64,000 nt of DNA from Methanolobus chelungpuianus (GTDB taxonomy: Archaea; Halobacteriota; Methanosarcinia; Methanosarcinales; Methanosarcinaceae): contig NZ_JTEO01000005.1 of the NCBI RefSeq assembly GCF_024500045.1, positions 186,001 through 250,000 of the forward strand, given 5' to 3'. The notes under the pieces are model-generated. The model was not told the origin of the DNA, ran no database searches, and saw only the letters and a list, made by a program, of their open reading frames with translations. This document shows positions 54,601-63,452 of the stretch, piece by piece. A program made the translations under genes and the position numbers. How positions within the stretch are numbered: position 1 is the stretch's first letter; the number at the start of each line of letters is the position of its first letter.

Positions 54601-56806
54601 GTCACTGCAGGCTGCTCATTCAATGCAGTTCGCCGACAGGGAAACAATGATGGAGATCGGTGAAGAACTGAGAAGCGCAGGCAGAGTGCAAAACAGGGAA
54701 ACCATTACAATCACAGGTAGGGGAGAGATCGTTTACGGGCTTTTCTCTGCCGAGATAATTGACAGCCTTGCCCAGAAGATCCTCCTGGTCGTGATCACTG
54801 ATATCACCGCCCAGAAAAAGGCCGAAGAGGAAGCTACCGCAGCCAGCCGGGCCAAGTCGGAGTTCCTTGCCAATATGAGCCATGAGATGCGCACCCCCCT
54901 TAACGGTATAATCGGGTTCACCGACCTGCTCATGCAGACCGACCTGAAGGAGCCTCAAATGCAGTATATGCAGGCGGTCTACACTTCAGCGACCTCACTG
55001 CTTGACCTGATAAACGACGTGCTGGACCTGTCCAAGATAGAGGCAGGCAAGCTGGAGCTCGATCCTGAGAGGACGGACCTTGTAGAAATGTGCGAGCAGA
55101 TAACAGACATCGTGAAACATAAGGCGCATGAGAAGGGACTCGAGCTGCTGCTGGACATCTCCCCGCAACTGCCGCGCTATGTTGCAGCTGACAGGTTAAG
55201 GCTTAAGCAGGTGCTTATCAACCTGCTGGGCAATGCGGTCAAGTTCACGGAAAAAGGAGAGGTGGAGCTTAAGGTCGAATCGTCATCCCGAACTTTCATG
55301 GATACGGCCGGTATAATATTCTCAGTAAGGGACACAGGGATAGGTATTGCAAGGGAAAGCCATTCCAGGATATTCAGTTCCTTCTCGCAGGCGGATGGCT
55401 CCATCACACGCAGGTACGGCGGGACAGGGCTTGGCCTGACCATCTCCAACCGACTGATCGAGAAGATGGGCTCAAGGCTTGAATTTGAAAGCGAGCCCGG
55501 AAAAGGGAGCACATTCCATTTCACCGTCACCTTCCCTGCAGAGACAGGAAGGATGGCCATGGAAGAAGATCCCGCAGATGTCCGCAGAGCTCTTATCGTT
55601 GACGACAACAGCAGTAATCGCTCCATATTACATGGCATGCTCTCTGCAGCAGGCATCAGGACCGATACGGCATCCTGCGGCGAGGAGGCACTGGGGATGA
55701 TCGGCGACAGGAACAGCTACGATCTTATTGTAACAGACCACAGCATGCCGTCTATGGACGGACTTGAACTGGCCGGTATGATACGCAATGAACTGGGCAT
55801 CCCTGCGGAATCCTGTCCTGTCATCCTCCTGCACAATTCCCCGGATGGCTCGCTGGTACATGAGAGATGCAAAGCCCTGGGTATCGGGGCAGTTATCAGC
55901 AAGCCGGCCGGGATCAGCCAGCTCATGGGAGCAATCACCCGACTCTGTTCTGCAGAGAGAGGATATGCCGAAGCAGCCTGTGAGGAGGAAAAGGGACACG
56001 AAGCGGGGAAACGGTATCAGGAGTGTAGCATTCTGATAGCGGAGGACAATGTGATCAATATGGCTCTCGCATCCACGATCATCTCGGGCCTGCTCCCGCG
56101 GGCCAGGCTGATAAAAGCGACTGACGGGCGGCAGGCTGTCCGGGCCTTTAAGGATACGGGACCGGATATGATATTCATGGATATCCAGATGCCTGAGCTA
56201 AGCGGATACGATGCTTCCAGGGCCATCCGGAAGATAGAGGCAGATACCGGCGGAAATGACAGGCGCGTACCTATAATAGCGCTTACGGCAGGAACTGTGA
56301 AAGGGGAAAAGGAGCGCTGCCTGGAAGCAGGTATGGACGACTATACTACCAAACCCGTGGTGGCGGCAACCATCAGGTCCCTCATGTGCAAATGGCTTCC
56401 GGGATCAAAACCTGGCAGGGACACGGGGCCTTCACATCAAATATCAGACCGTGTCCGTTTTGACAGGGACAGGTTGCTGGATAATGTGAACGGTGATGAG
56501 GAATTGCTTAACAGGCTTGTAGGTATGGCACTGAGTTCTTTTGCACAGCACCTTGAAAATATCAGATGCTCATTAGCCGGAAACGACCTGGAACAGTTAA
56601 GGCGGGATGTGCACAGGATAAAGGGATCTGCACTGAATGTTGGTTTCAATATCCTTGGAGAGCTGGCCGGGGAGATAGAAGAGGCATTGGAAAGCAACGG
56701 GCAGATAATACCCGGACTGCTTGAAGAGATGCAGACAGAGATCAGACACCTCGAAAGCGAACTGAAGGAAGGTCCTGACAGACACCTGCCGGCATCTTTA
56801 CCATAA
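51626..56806 (+). CDS. Hybrid sensor histidine kinase: GAF, seven PAS, HisKA, HATPase, two REC, Hpt
   Basis: 1726 residues without membrane segments, so a cytoplasmic sensor. In order: GAF (about 45-190), seven PAS domains (about 205-1060, separated by linkers like DITESK and DITERK), HisKA with SHEMRTPLNG (His near 1085), HATPase with LLGNAVKFTEKGE, DTGIGI and GGTGLGL (to about 1310), REC1 with LIVDDNSSNRS and VTDHSMP (Asp near 1370), REC2 with LIAEDNVIN and FMDIQMP (Asp near 1517), and Hpt with HRIKGSALNVGF (His near 1662). All phosphorelay residues are intact. Signals and output partners are not in the window. Methanosarcinales carry many multi-PAS kinases; this one is large and has a full bacterial-style relay. 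Confidence 0.92.
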   Translation: MTNTGTFSSSAAKDMTDRTEENRKLKRLVRSSEALFQSSATDSGYQATVDALVEISGAKYAAFILYEGNGGCFTTVAISGPPAHIEEASSVLGMELKGSRRDIDSRVEERIRSNSIIRFRELNELTDGIVPCGTIRLLQKRFGVGETVVAGVGKDNTTMGYFIILMPSGKTLEDEELVEIFARQAGLLISRKKAEEELRKREMLLNTAQRLAHMGSWEFDLTTGLIYASEEALKIYGAENRPFTITETQKASLPQYRQVLDQAMTGLIRGEQPYDVQFQVIRQSDGAIRHVHSVAEYNPQTNKVIGTIQDITESKLAHATLEESESKYRTLFEAALSPVLITDAEGNYIDANKAALEFLETEIGSLKKRKVGDYDPPHLREKQAEEHAPFLQPKTLETVYEVNGKEKILLLNVVPVETKEGTRLYGIGQDITERKLTERKLAEEAAWRQLLIERSRDGIVILDMDGKVYEANDKFATILGYTPEELLDLYVWDWDRQWEPEQLLHMIRNPHQQEDHFATRHMRKDGTLIDVEISSNEVTREGQQLVFCTCRDVSDRMRTQEALLEREKNYREIFNSTGEAIFIHDAATGKIIDLNDAMLKMYGYTGKEKILSSTIADMSAGTFPYISEMSPEMDTEGSDNEPFIFEWLAKKENGELFWVEVSRKRTEIGGKDRVLAVVRDITESRMAREQIRKRTETLDMALEATRAGIWELDLRTGVISLEGLGSWEKITGYTPADFGQLNLEVWSMLTHPDDRPSVYRQLYDIIASNKEFYVAEYRMRHRNGEWVWVQANGRISEYDRDGRPLRMYGTHIPIGERKEIEGELKSSEENFRTLFATLDNIIIVGTYDGKVLYANPALSNKLGYTFEEISTLGSLGIYPHSGQKEAMEAVEVALEGDTDTCVLPLQHRNGTLIPVETRLWCGKWNGEDCIFSMSRDLSQQQEALTKFQKLFDSNPAFMALMSYPDFTFIDVNKAFLQRMGLDKEKIAGENIWSLQAAHSMQFADRETMMEIGEELRSAGRVQNRETITITGRGEIVYGLFSAEIIDSLAQKILLVVITDITAQKKAEEEATAASRAKSEFLANMSHEMRTPLNGIIGFTDLLMQTDLKEPQMQYMQAVYTSATSLLDLINDVLDLSKIEAGKLELDPERTDLVEMCEQITDIVKHKAHEKGLELLLDISPQLPRYVAADRLRLKQVLINLLGNAVKFTEKGEVELKVESSSRTFMDTAGIIFSVRDTGIGIARESHSRIFSSFSQADGSITRRYGGTGLGLTISNRLIEKMGSRLEFESEPGKGSTFHFTVTFPAETGRMAMEEDPADVRRALIVDDNSSNRSILHGMLSAAGIRTDTASCGEEALGMIGDRNSYDLIVTDHSMPSMDGLELAGMIRNELGIPAESCPVILLHNSPDGSLVHERCKALGIGAVISKPAGISQLMGAITRLCSAERGYAEAACEEEKGHEAGKRYQECSILIAEDNVINMALASTIISGLLPRARLIKATDGRQAVRAFKDTGPDMIFMDIQMPELSGYDASRAIRKIEADTGGNDRRVPIIALTAGTVKGEKERCLEAGMDDYTTKPVVAATIRSLMCKWLPGSKPGRDTGPSHQISDRVRFDRDRLLDNVNGDEELLNRLVGMALSSFAQHLENIRCSLAGNDLEQLRRDVHRIKGSALNVGFNILGELAGEIEEALESNGQIIPGLLEEMQTEIRHLESELKEGPDRHLPASLP

Positions 56807-57059
56807 GAGTTTCTCCTGACAGCTTCTTTCATGTTTGAGAGAAAACTGAGATGGCGTTCTGTTCAAACAGTAGTGCTATTTTATAAATGATTATCCTAAT
56901 ACCATGTATGCCGACCACCGGTTCCTGTTAAAGGATCTGGGCCTGATATCCTGCAAGGAAGCAGGGACAGAATAAACTTAGACTTAAATGTAACAAAGTA
57001 CTGTAACTGAAATATCTTTATATGGTAAATGAGACATATACCCAAGAGAGTGTGGGCAC

Positions 57060-57731
57060 ATGCACAATATTAAAAATAGTTACATCCATACATCTGTAAG
57101 GATTTACGGGTCCACGACCGTAGGGGAGAATAGTACGGTAATGGAGAACGTGATCCTGGGATATCCGCAACATGACATCCTGCTCGGGATCACTGAACAG
57201 GGTAAGCAGATAGAGGAACTTGACTTCCCTGGCTGCGAGATAGGCAGCAGCTCGTTCATCAGGGCGGGGACGACCATTTTCAGCAATGTGAAGGCCGGCA
57301 GCAGGTTGAGGACGGGCCATAATGCCATGATCAGGGAAAGGACGGTCATCGGGGACAATGTGCTCGTGGGAACCAACGTGATAATCGACGGCAACGTGAG
57401 CATCGGTAACAATGTCAGTATCCAGGGAAATGCTTATATCCCGACCCATGTGACCATAGAAGACAACGTGTTCATCGGCCCCTGTGCAGTGCTGGCCAAT
57501 GATAAGTATCCCATAAGGGGAGAATACCATCCGGAAGGACCTGTCATAAGGAAAGGCGCTTCCATAGGTGCTAACTCTACCCTGGTCCCGGGAGTCGAGA
57601 TAGGAGAAGGGGCCATGGTGGCCGCCGGGGCGCTTGTCACAAAGGATGTGCCCCCCTGGAAACTTGCCCTGGGTTGCCCTGCAAGGATAGCAGACCTGCC
57701 TGAAAAACTGCAGAGCCTGAACAAGATATGA
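57060..57731 (+). CDS. Left-handed beta-helix acetyltransferase (WbpD/WlbB-like)
   Basis: 223 residues built of hexapeptide repeats (VIGDNVLVGTNVIIDG, VSIGNNVSIQGNAYI, VEIGEGAMVAAGALVT), a trimeric left-handed beta-helix that binds acetyl-CoA. The ending DVPPWKLALGCPARI is typical of sugar N-acetyltransferases. With the following aminotransferase and oxidoreductase it matches WbpD, which acetylates the 3-amino group of UDP-GlcNAc(3NH2)A. ATG at 57060; TTTATATGG about 40 bp upstream could be the TATA box of the operon. Confidence 0.82.
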   Translation: MHNIKNSYIHTSVRIYGSTTVGENSTVMENVILGYPQHDILLGITEQGKQIEELDFPGCEIGSSSFIRAGTTIFSNVKAGSRLRTGHNAMIRERTVIGDNVLVGTNVIIDGNVSIGNNVSIQGNAYIPTHVTIEDNVFIGPCAVLANDKYPIRGEYHPEGPVIRKGASIGANSTLVPGVEIGEGAMVAAGALVTKDVPPWKLALGCPARIADLPEKLQSLNKI

Positions 57732-57769
57732 TCCATTAATTAATTTCCATATAAATCTTCAGTGATACC

Positions 57770-58852
57770 ATGATACTTGTAGCAAAGCCGCAAATTGATG
57801 AAGCCGAGATAGAGGCCGTCAGTGAGGTGCTGCGCTCGGGGATGATAGCCCAGGGCCAGCGCGTAGCAGATTTCGAACAGGCCTTCGCAGAATACAACGG
57901 TGTCGATCATGCTGTTGCAGTGAACTCAGGGACAGCCGCCCTGCATGCTGCCCTGCTGGCCCACGGGATTGGAAAAGGGGATGAAGTGATAACAAGCCCC
58001 TTCAGTTTTGTAGCCACAGCGAACTCCGTGCTGTTCACAGGCGCAACGCCGGTGTTTGCAGATATCGAACCTGAGGCCTTCAGCCTGGACCCGGACCTTG
58101 TGGCTGAAAAGATAACTCCCAGGACAAAGGCCATCATGCCCGTGCACCTGTACGGCCATCCGGCCGATATGGATGCCATGAGAGACCTTGCAGAGGATAA
58201 GCGTTTACTGCTCATCGAGGATGCATGCCAGTCCCATGGCGCCACCTTCAGGGGGAAGAAGGTCGGCTCCTTCGGAACGGGAGCGTTCAGCTTCTATCCC
58301 ACCAAGAACATGACCACCAGCGAGGGCGGCATGCTCACGACCGATAGCAGGGAAGTGGCCGAGAAGGCCCGCATGATACGGGCGCACGGCTCAGCACAGC
58401 GTTACCTGCATGAGATGCTGGGTTTCAACCTGCGCATGACCGATATCTGCGCAGCCATCGGCCTTGTGCAGCTGGATAAGCTGGACGGCTATACAGCAAA
58501 AAGGCAGCAGAATGCAGAGAAGCTCACAAAGGGACTGAAGGATGCCGGGAACATCGTGTGCCCGGCCATAAAGGAGGGATGCAGCCATGTATTCCACCAG
58601 TACACCATACGCACCGAGAAGAGAGACGACCTTGCAGCATACCTCAACAGCAGGGGCATAGGCACAGGGATACATTACCCTATTCCCATACACAGGCAGC
58701 CCTACTACCAGGAACTGGGCTACACCGACAGCATGCCCATCTCGGAGAAGGCCAGCAGGGAAGTCCTCTCCCTGCCGGTACACCCCCAGCTTGCAGAGGA
58801 AGACCTTGACCTTATTATAAACGCAATAAAAGAATGGAGTGGTAACAGGTGA
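57770..58852 (+). CDS. DegT/DnrJ/EryC1/StrS sugar aminotransferase (WbpE-like)
   Basis: 360 residues. NSGTAALHAALLA binds the cofactor phosphate, EDACQSHGA follows, and SFYPTKNMTTSEGG holds the PLP lysine. These enzymes transfer an amino group from glutamate to a keto-sugar nucleotide. In this operon the substrate would be the 3-keto product of the next gene, as for WbpE. The end overlaps the next start by 4 bp. Confidence 0.88.
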   Translation: MILVAKPQIDEAEIEAVSEVLRSGMIAQGQRVADFEQAFAEYNGVDHAVAVNSGTAALHAALLAHGIGKGDEVITSPFSFVATANSVLFTGATPVFADIEPEAFSLDPDLVAEKITPRTKAIMPVHLYGHPADMDAMRDLAEDKRLLLIEDACQSHGATFRGKKVGSFGTGAFSFYPTKNMTTSEGGMLTTDSREVAEKARMIRAHGSAQRYLHEMLGFNLRMTDICAAIGLVQLDKLDGYTAKRQQNAEKLTKGLKDAGNIVCPAIKEGCSHVFHQYTIRTEKRDDLAAYLNSRGIGTGIHYPIPIHRQPYYQELGYTDSMPISEKASREVLSLPVHPQLAEEDLDLIINAIKEWSGNR

Positions 58853-59781
58853 TAAGAGCAGGGGTCATTGGCGCCGGAGCCATGGGAAAGAACCATATAC
58901 GCATCTACAGCGAGATGCCGGATGTGGAGCTTGTGGGTATTTCCGACATAGACCAGGACCTTGTGCAGGGGCTTGCAAAACAGTACGGGACCGAGGCGTT
59001 CACCGACTACAGGCAACTCCTTGCAAAGGGCCTGGATGCGGTGAGCATCGTTGTGCCCACAAGGATGCACCGGCAGGTGGCTATCGATGCTATTGAGGCA
59101 GGCGCTAATGTCCTGGTGGAAAAGCCCATTGCAGACAGTGTGGAGAATGCCGAGGCCATCATCGATGCAGCAAAGGAGCAAAAGCGCTTTGTCATGGTGG
59201 GCCATATCGAGCGCTTCAATCCTGCGGTCATCAGGCTCAAGGAGATCATCGATTCAGGACTGCTCGGCAAGATAGTGTCCATCTCCACAACCAGGGTCGG
59301 GCCCTATAATCCCAGGATAAGGGATGTGGGAGTCATCCTTGACATAGGGGTGCATGATATCGATGTGATATCCTACCTTTACAACAGGCGGGCCAACCAG
59401 GTGTATGCGGTGGCCGGCGCCGACATACATTCCCAGGAGGACCATGCGACAATCCACATGCGCTTTGACAACGAGTTCTCAGGGCTGGTGGAAGTGAACT
59501 GGCTCACCCCTCACAAGGTGAGAAAGCTCACGGCCGTGGGCGTGAAGGGTGTCGCCTACCTGGACTACGTGGACCAGACCGTGGAACTGCATGACAGCGG
59601 CTGGGTGCGCAAGGCTAAGATAGAGCAGAAAGAGCCTCTGAAGAACGAGCTTGAACATTTCGTCCGGTGCATACGGGACTGCAAGCAGCCATATCCTGCA
59701 GGCGAGGACGGGATGCATGCCCTCCATGTGGGACTGGCGGCCATCCGATCCTATAAGGACAGGCAGCTGATCCAGATATAA
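58849..59781 (+). CDS. Gfo/Idh/MocA sugar oxidoreductase (WbpB-like)
   Basis: 310 residues starting with GTG in the GTGA overlap with the aminotransferase. GVIGAGAMGKNHIR is the NAD-binding loop, VEKPIAD the EKP motif that contains the catalytic lysine, and DIGVHDIDVISYLY the C-terminal sugar-site His motif. In the known pathway, WbpB oxidises the 3-position of UDP-GlcNAcA for the aminotransferase. The tight gene overlap supports this coupled role. Confidence 0.86.
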   Translation: MIRAGVIGAGAMGKNHIRIYSEMPDVELVGISDIDQDLVQGLAKQYGTEAFTDYRQLLAKGLDAVSIVVPTRMHRQVAIDAIEAGANVLVEKPIADSVENAEAIIDAAKEQKRFVMVGHIERFNPAVIRLKEIIDSGLLGKIVSISTTRVGPYNPRIRDVGVILDIGVHDIDVISYLYNRRANQVYAVAGADIHSQEDHATIHMRFDNEFSGLVEVNWLTPHKVRKLTAVGVKGVAYLDYVDQTVELHDSGWVRKAKIEQKEPLKNELEHFVRCIRDCKQPYPAGEDGMHALHVGLAAIRSYKDRQLIQI

Positions 59782-59859
59782 GACCGGAGCGCATTACTTA
59801 CGGACAACGATCATCGAATGAAAATCAACAATTATCAAATTGACAGACCAAGTGGTACC

Positions 59860-61302
59860 ATGAACAATAGCAATAAACTTGAGAGTATTTTAAGGGAGAG
59901 AGGCCCCATAAAAAAGATAGGGGTCATTGGTATGGGATATGTGGGTATTCCTGCAGCGGCACTGTTCGCCGATTCTGACAAGTTTGACCATGTACTGGGG
60001 TTCCAGCGGGCTTCCTCTTCATCGGGTTACAAGATAAACATGCTCAACCGCGGGGAGAGCCCTCTTAAGGGCGAGGAACCGGGACTGGAGGAGCTGCTGG
60101 CAAAGGTCGTGAAGGCAGGGAAGTTCGAGTGTACATCGGATTTCTCAAAGATAGCTGAACTGGATGCCGTGACGCTTGCCATCCAGACGCCCTTTGCGGA
60201 CTCGAAGGCCCTTGAGCCTGATTTCGGGGCCCTGAAGGACGGCATACGCAATGTGGGAAAATACCTGCAGCCTGGCATGCTTGTGGTGCTTGAGTCCACA
60301 ATCACGCCTAGAACGACCGATACCATGGCCCGCGAGATACTGGAACAGGAGTCCGGCCTCGTGGCTGGCGAGGACTTCGCACTGGCCCATGCCCCCGAAA
60401 GGGTGATGGTGGGCAGGCTGCTGCGTAATATCCAGGAGCACGACCGCATCGTGGGCGGAATCGACGGCCCGAGTACGCAGAGGGCTGTGGAGCTCTACAC
60501 CCCGGTGCTGACAAAGGGAAAGGTCATATCCATGACAGCCACCGCAGCAGAGGTAACAAAGACAGCCGAGAATACCTTCAGGGACCTGCAGATCGCAGCA
60601 GCCAACCAGCTTGCTTTATACTGCGAGGCCATGGGGATCAATGTATATGACGTAAGGGCCGGCATTGACAGCCTCAAGGGCGAGGGCATCACCAGGGCCA
60701 TCCTCTGGCCGGGTGCAGGCGTGGGCGGACACTGCCTGACCAAGGATACCTACCACCTGGAGCGCGGTGTGAAGCTCGGCACAGAACAGCTGGATTATCC
60801 TGCAGACGCCGAGTCCATTTACGTGCTTGCAAGAAGGGTCAATGACTTCATGCCGGTCCACATGTTCAACCTTACCGGGGCAGCCCTTGGCAGGGTGAAC
60901 GGGAAGATAGAGGGCTCGAAGATAGCCATGCTTGGCTGGGCTTTCATCAACGACTCGGACGACGCACGCAACCCGCCATCCGAGCCTTACAGGGATATGG
61001 CCATCGAGGCAGGGGCAGATGTCATGGTGCATGATCCCCATGTGCTCCAGTATCCTGATGTGGAGATACACAAGGATATCGGGAAGGTGCTTAAGGGAGC
61101 TGACGCGGTCGTCATCTTTACGGGCCATAAGGAGTATTTCGGCCTAAGTCCGGAGAGCATCAGGGAGCTGACAGGCAGGGACAATCCTGTCATAATCGAC
61201 GGAAGGAACGTCATTAACCCGGACATGTTCATTGATGCAGGTTTTGTCTACAAGGGCATTGGCCGCGGGGACAAGAACCAGCACCCTATAAAAAAGCAGT
61301 AA
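59860..61302 (+). CDS. UDP-N-acetylglucosamine/mannosamine 6-dehydrogenase (WbpA/WecC-like)
   Basis: 480 residues from the ATG at 59860, which has GTGGT just upstream; an ATG at 59818 is possible. GVIGMGYVGIPAAALFA binds NAD, KTAENTFRDL is the central helix, and GAGVGGHCLTKD contains the catalytic cysteine. It oxidises the C6 alcohol of a UDP-amino sugar to the uronic acid, the first step before WbpB, WbpE and WbpD. Last gene of the plus-strand set, 78 bp after WbpB-like. Confidence 0.88.
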   Translation: MNNSNKLESILRERGPIKKIGVIGMGYVGIPAAALFADSDKFDHVLGFQRASSSSGYKINMLNRGESPLKGEEPGLEELLAKVVKAGKFECTSDFSKIAELDAVTLAIQTPFADSKALEPDFGALKDGIRNVGKYLQPGMLVVLESTITPRTTDTMAREILEQESGLVAGEDFALAHAPERVMVGRLLRNIQEHDRIVGGIDGPSTQRAVELYTPVLTKGKVISMTATAAEVTKTAENTFRDLQIAAANQLALYCEAMGINVYDVRAGIDSLKGEGITRAILWPGAGVGGHCLTKDTYHLERGVKLGTEQLDYPADAESIYVLARRVNDFMPVHMFNLTGAALGRVNGKIEGSKIAMLGWAFINDSDDARNPPSEPYRDMAIEAGADVMVHDPHVLQYPDVEIHKDIGKVLKGADAVVIFTGHKEYFGLSPESIRELTGRDNPVIIDGRNVINPDMFIDAGFVYKGIGRGDKNQHPIKKQ

Positions 61303-61312
61303 CTATAAGCAC

Positions 61313-61909
61313 CTAATCCTGGTGCTTTCTTTTTTTCCTCTCATGGAGGCCCCATAGTATAAGCCCGAGGAGGATCACTTGGGCCAGCATGAGTCCGAGA
61401 CCGTTGGCAAACAGGTCTGCAACACTGCTTGTACGTCCCGGCACGTAGGACTGGTGGATCTCATCGCTTATGCCGTACAGTATGCCTACTATGAACGCAA
61501 AGGGAGCCGCATATCTCCTCATTACCGAGTTATCAGAGCTACTGAAGGTCATGTGCAGGAAGACACCCAGCCCGAAGTAAAGGAACATGTGGGCGACCTT
61601 GTCCTTGTGAGCATAGGCAAATTTCACGAGATCGGTGACAAAATAGATGCCTGCGTCCTCCAGGAAATCCTTGATTGCGTACATTATCGGTATCTTGAAC
61701 AGATGTGTAGGCACTGCTATATCAGACCTTGATGAGAGGTAGAATATCATGGCCGCATAGGCGATGGTAATTGTGAGGAACAGGTATTTCCTGTTCTTCC
61801 AGTAATCATATCTCAGGACCCTGCTGACCGCACCTAGGGAGCCCCTTGCCAGGTGGAGCGACCAAAGGACCAGCTGAGCCACAACTTTATTCTCTGATAG
61901 ACTTGGCAT
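61313..61909 (-). CDS. VanZ-like membrane protein
   Basis: 198 residues with about four membrane segments. DEIHQSYVPGRTSSVADLFA is the typical VanZ family block. The N-terminal 45 residues are extra and basic. Function of archaeal members is not known; bacterial ones are tied to envelope or lipid changes. ATG at 61909 with GTGAT upstream. Convergent with the dehydrogenase gene. Confidence 0.8.
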   Translation of the reverse strand: MPSLSENKVVAQLVLWSLHLARGSLGAVSRVLRYDYWKNRKYLFLTITIAYAAMIFYLSSRSDIAVPTHLFKIPIMYAIKDFLEDAGIYFVTDLVKFAYAHKDKVAHMFLYFGLGVFLHMTFSSSDNSVMRRYAAPFAFIVGILYGISDEIHQSYVPGRTSSVADLFANGLGLMLAQVILLGLILWGLHERKKRKHQD

Positions 61910-61992
61910 AGAATCACTTATATGATAGGCTTAAAGTTGAAATAATTATCCGGAACATTCCTTGCTTTGCCTATATTGTTCCCCGGAGGAGC

Positions 61993-62913
61993 TCATTCAA
62001 GCCTCTTGCCTTGCGCCTCTATTACTTCCAGGAGTCCCTCCTGCAAACAGACCTTCGGGGCATAGCCCGCTTTCCTTGCCCCGGATATATCGGAGTAGCT
62101 GTGCCTTATATCTCCCTGCACAGGGTCCCTGTACTCTATACCTGCATCCGAACGGAAAGCGTCCAGCACCATGCAGGCAAGTTCGGAGATACTGGTCTTT
62201 GTGCCTGTGCCCACATTGAACACTTCCCCTCCGCAGATGTCCTTATCCATGAGCAGAACGATCATATCAACAACGTCATGTGCAGATACAAAGTCCCTTG
62301 TCTGTGAACCGTCACCGAAGATTACCGGAGGCAGGCCCTGGCTGACCCTGGATATGAACTTGGAGATAACGCCGGAATACGGGTTGGAAGGATCCTGGCG
62401 GGGACTGTAGATATTGAAGGGGCGTATGGAGACCGTCGGGAGGCCGTAGGCCCTGGAATACATGCTGCAGTACTTCTCACCGCACAGCTTGCTTGCCCCG
62501 TAGGGTGAAAGGGGTTCCTGGGGATGTGCCTCATCTATGGGCAGGTACCGGGGGTTGCCATAGACCGCTGCGGAACTCATGTAGATGAACTTACGAACAT
62601 TGCCGATGCGTGCACCTTCCAGCAGGTTAAGGGTGCCGAATATGTTGTTCTGCGCATCGAACACGGGCTCCTGCATGGATCTTACAACGCTTATCTGGGC
62701 TGCCGTGTGGATGACCACATCGTGGCTGGCAGCCAGTTCCCGGGCCTGCGGGGAAGAAATATCATCCTTTACAAAGCGCACACCTTCAGGAACGGCATAA
62801 CTGCTTCCCGAGGACATGTTATCAAGCACGGTCACTTGTGAACCGGCGTGTAACCTGTCCACAAGATAACCTCCTATCTGTCCAAGACCGCCAGTGATCA
62901 GAATTTTTTCCAT
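61993..62913 (-). CDS. NAD-dependent epimerase (GalE-like)
   Basis: 306 residues. GGLGQIGGYL near the start binds NAD, YMSSAAVYGNPR and PYGASKLCGEKY hold the catalytic Ser, Tyr and Lys. Resembles UDP-glucose/GlcNAc 4-epimerases of archaea. ATG at 62913 lacks a ribosome site, with TTTTATAATT about 30 bp upstream, so the mRNA may have almost no leader. Third SDR epimerase of the window; the substrates need not be the same. Confidence 0.85.
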   Translation of the reverse strand: MEKILITGGLGQIGGYLVDRLHAGSQVTVLDNMSSGSSYAVPEGVRFVKDDISSPQARELAASHDVVIHTAAQISVVRSMQEPVFDAQNNIFGTLNLLEGARIGNVRKFIYMSSAAVYGNPRYLPIDEAHPQEPLSPYGASKLCGEKYCSMYSRAYGLPTVSIRPFNIYSPRQDPSNPYSGVISKFISRVSQGLPPVIFGDGSQTRDFVSAHDVVDMIVLLMDKDICGGEVFNVGTGTKTSISELACMVLDAFRSDAGIEYRDPVQGDIRHSYSDISGARKAGYAPKVCLQEGLLEVIEAQGKRLE

Positions 62914-63021
62914 AAAGATTAATACGGGAAGAATTATAAAATCTTAATGCAGGTTTATAAAATAAAAAGAAGATAAGAATAAGAGACAGATCAAAAGCAA
63001 CTTATGTAAGGCTGCATCCGG

Positions 63022-63174
63022 TCAGCCTGCAAGCACTTCCATTCTCTCCCTGCCGAGGCTTTCACCTGCGGACATCATGCAATGAAGAGTACAATACATC
63101 TTCTCACGTACAAAGTCTTCATAAATGTATATAGGACTACCACATGTTGCACATTTCGTTTCCACTAATTTCAC
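63022..63174 (-). CDS. 50-residue zinc-ribbon-like protein
   Basis: Read directly from the minus strand from a GTG at 63174 with GGTGG about six bases upstream. The sequence reads KLVETKCATCGSPIYIYED then FVREKMYCTLHCMMSAGE and ends MEVLAG. CATC and CTLHC place four cysteines for one zinc ion. Function unknown; small DNA-, RNA- or protein-binding zinc proteins of this size are common in archaea. The ribosome site and cysteine spacing make it likely real. Confidence 0.65.
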   Translation of the reverse strand: MKLVETKCATCGSPIYIYEDFVREKMYCTLHCMMSAGESLGRERMEVLAG

Positions 63175-63452
63175 GTTGACCACCAATATTGATTTTACCT
63201 ACGCAGCATCCATAGCTGCACACTATCTTTGAATAGACAATAACCCATTTATCCTATTCAACTGCTTTATGCTTTCACCTTGTATATAAAGATATGCACA
63301 TTGTAAAGACGTCATCATAATGATGATTTTTAAAGAATTATCAGCAGCAAAGTTAGCGAGAATAGCATAAAGCCTATATACGATATAGATGCTACGATTA
63401 TCAAACTGCTTGCACGCACACTTAAAAAATTTCTTAAAAAGAGTGTTATATT

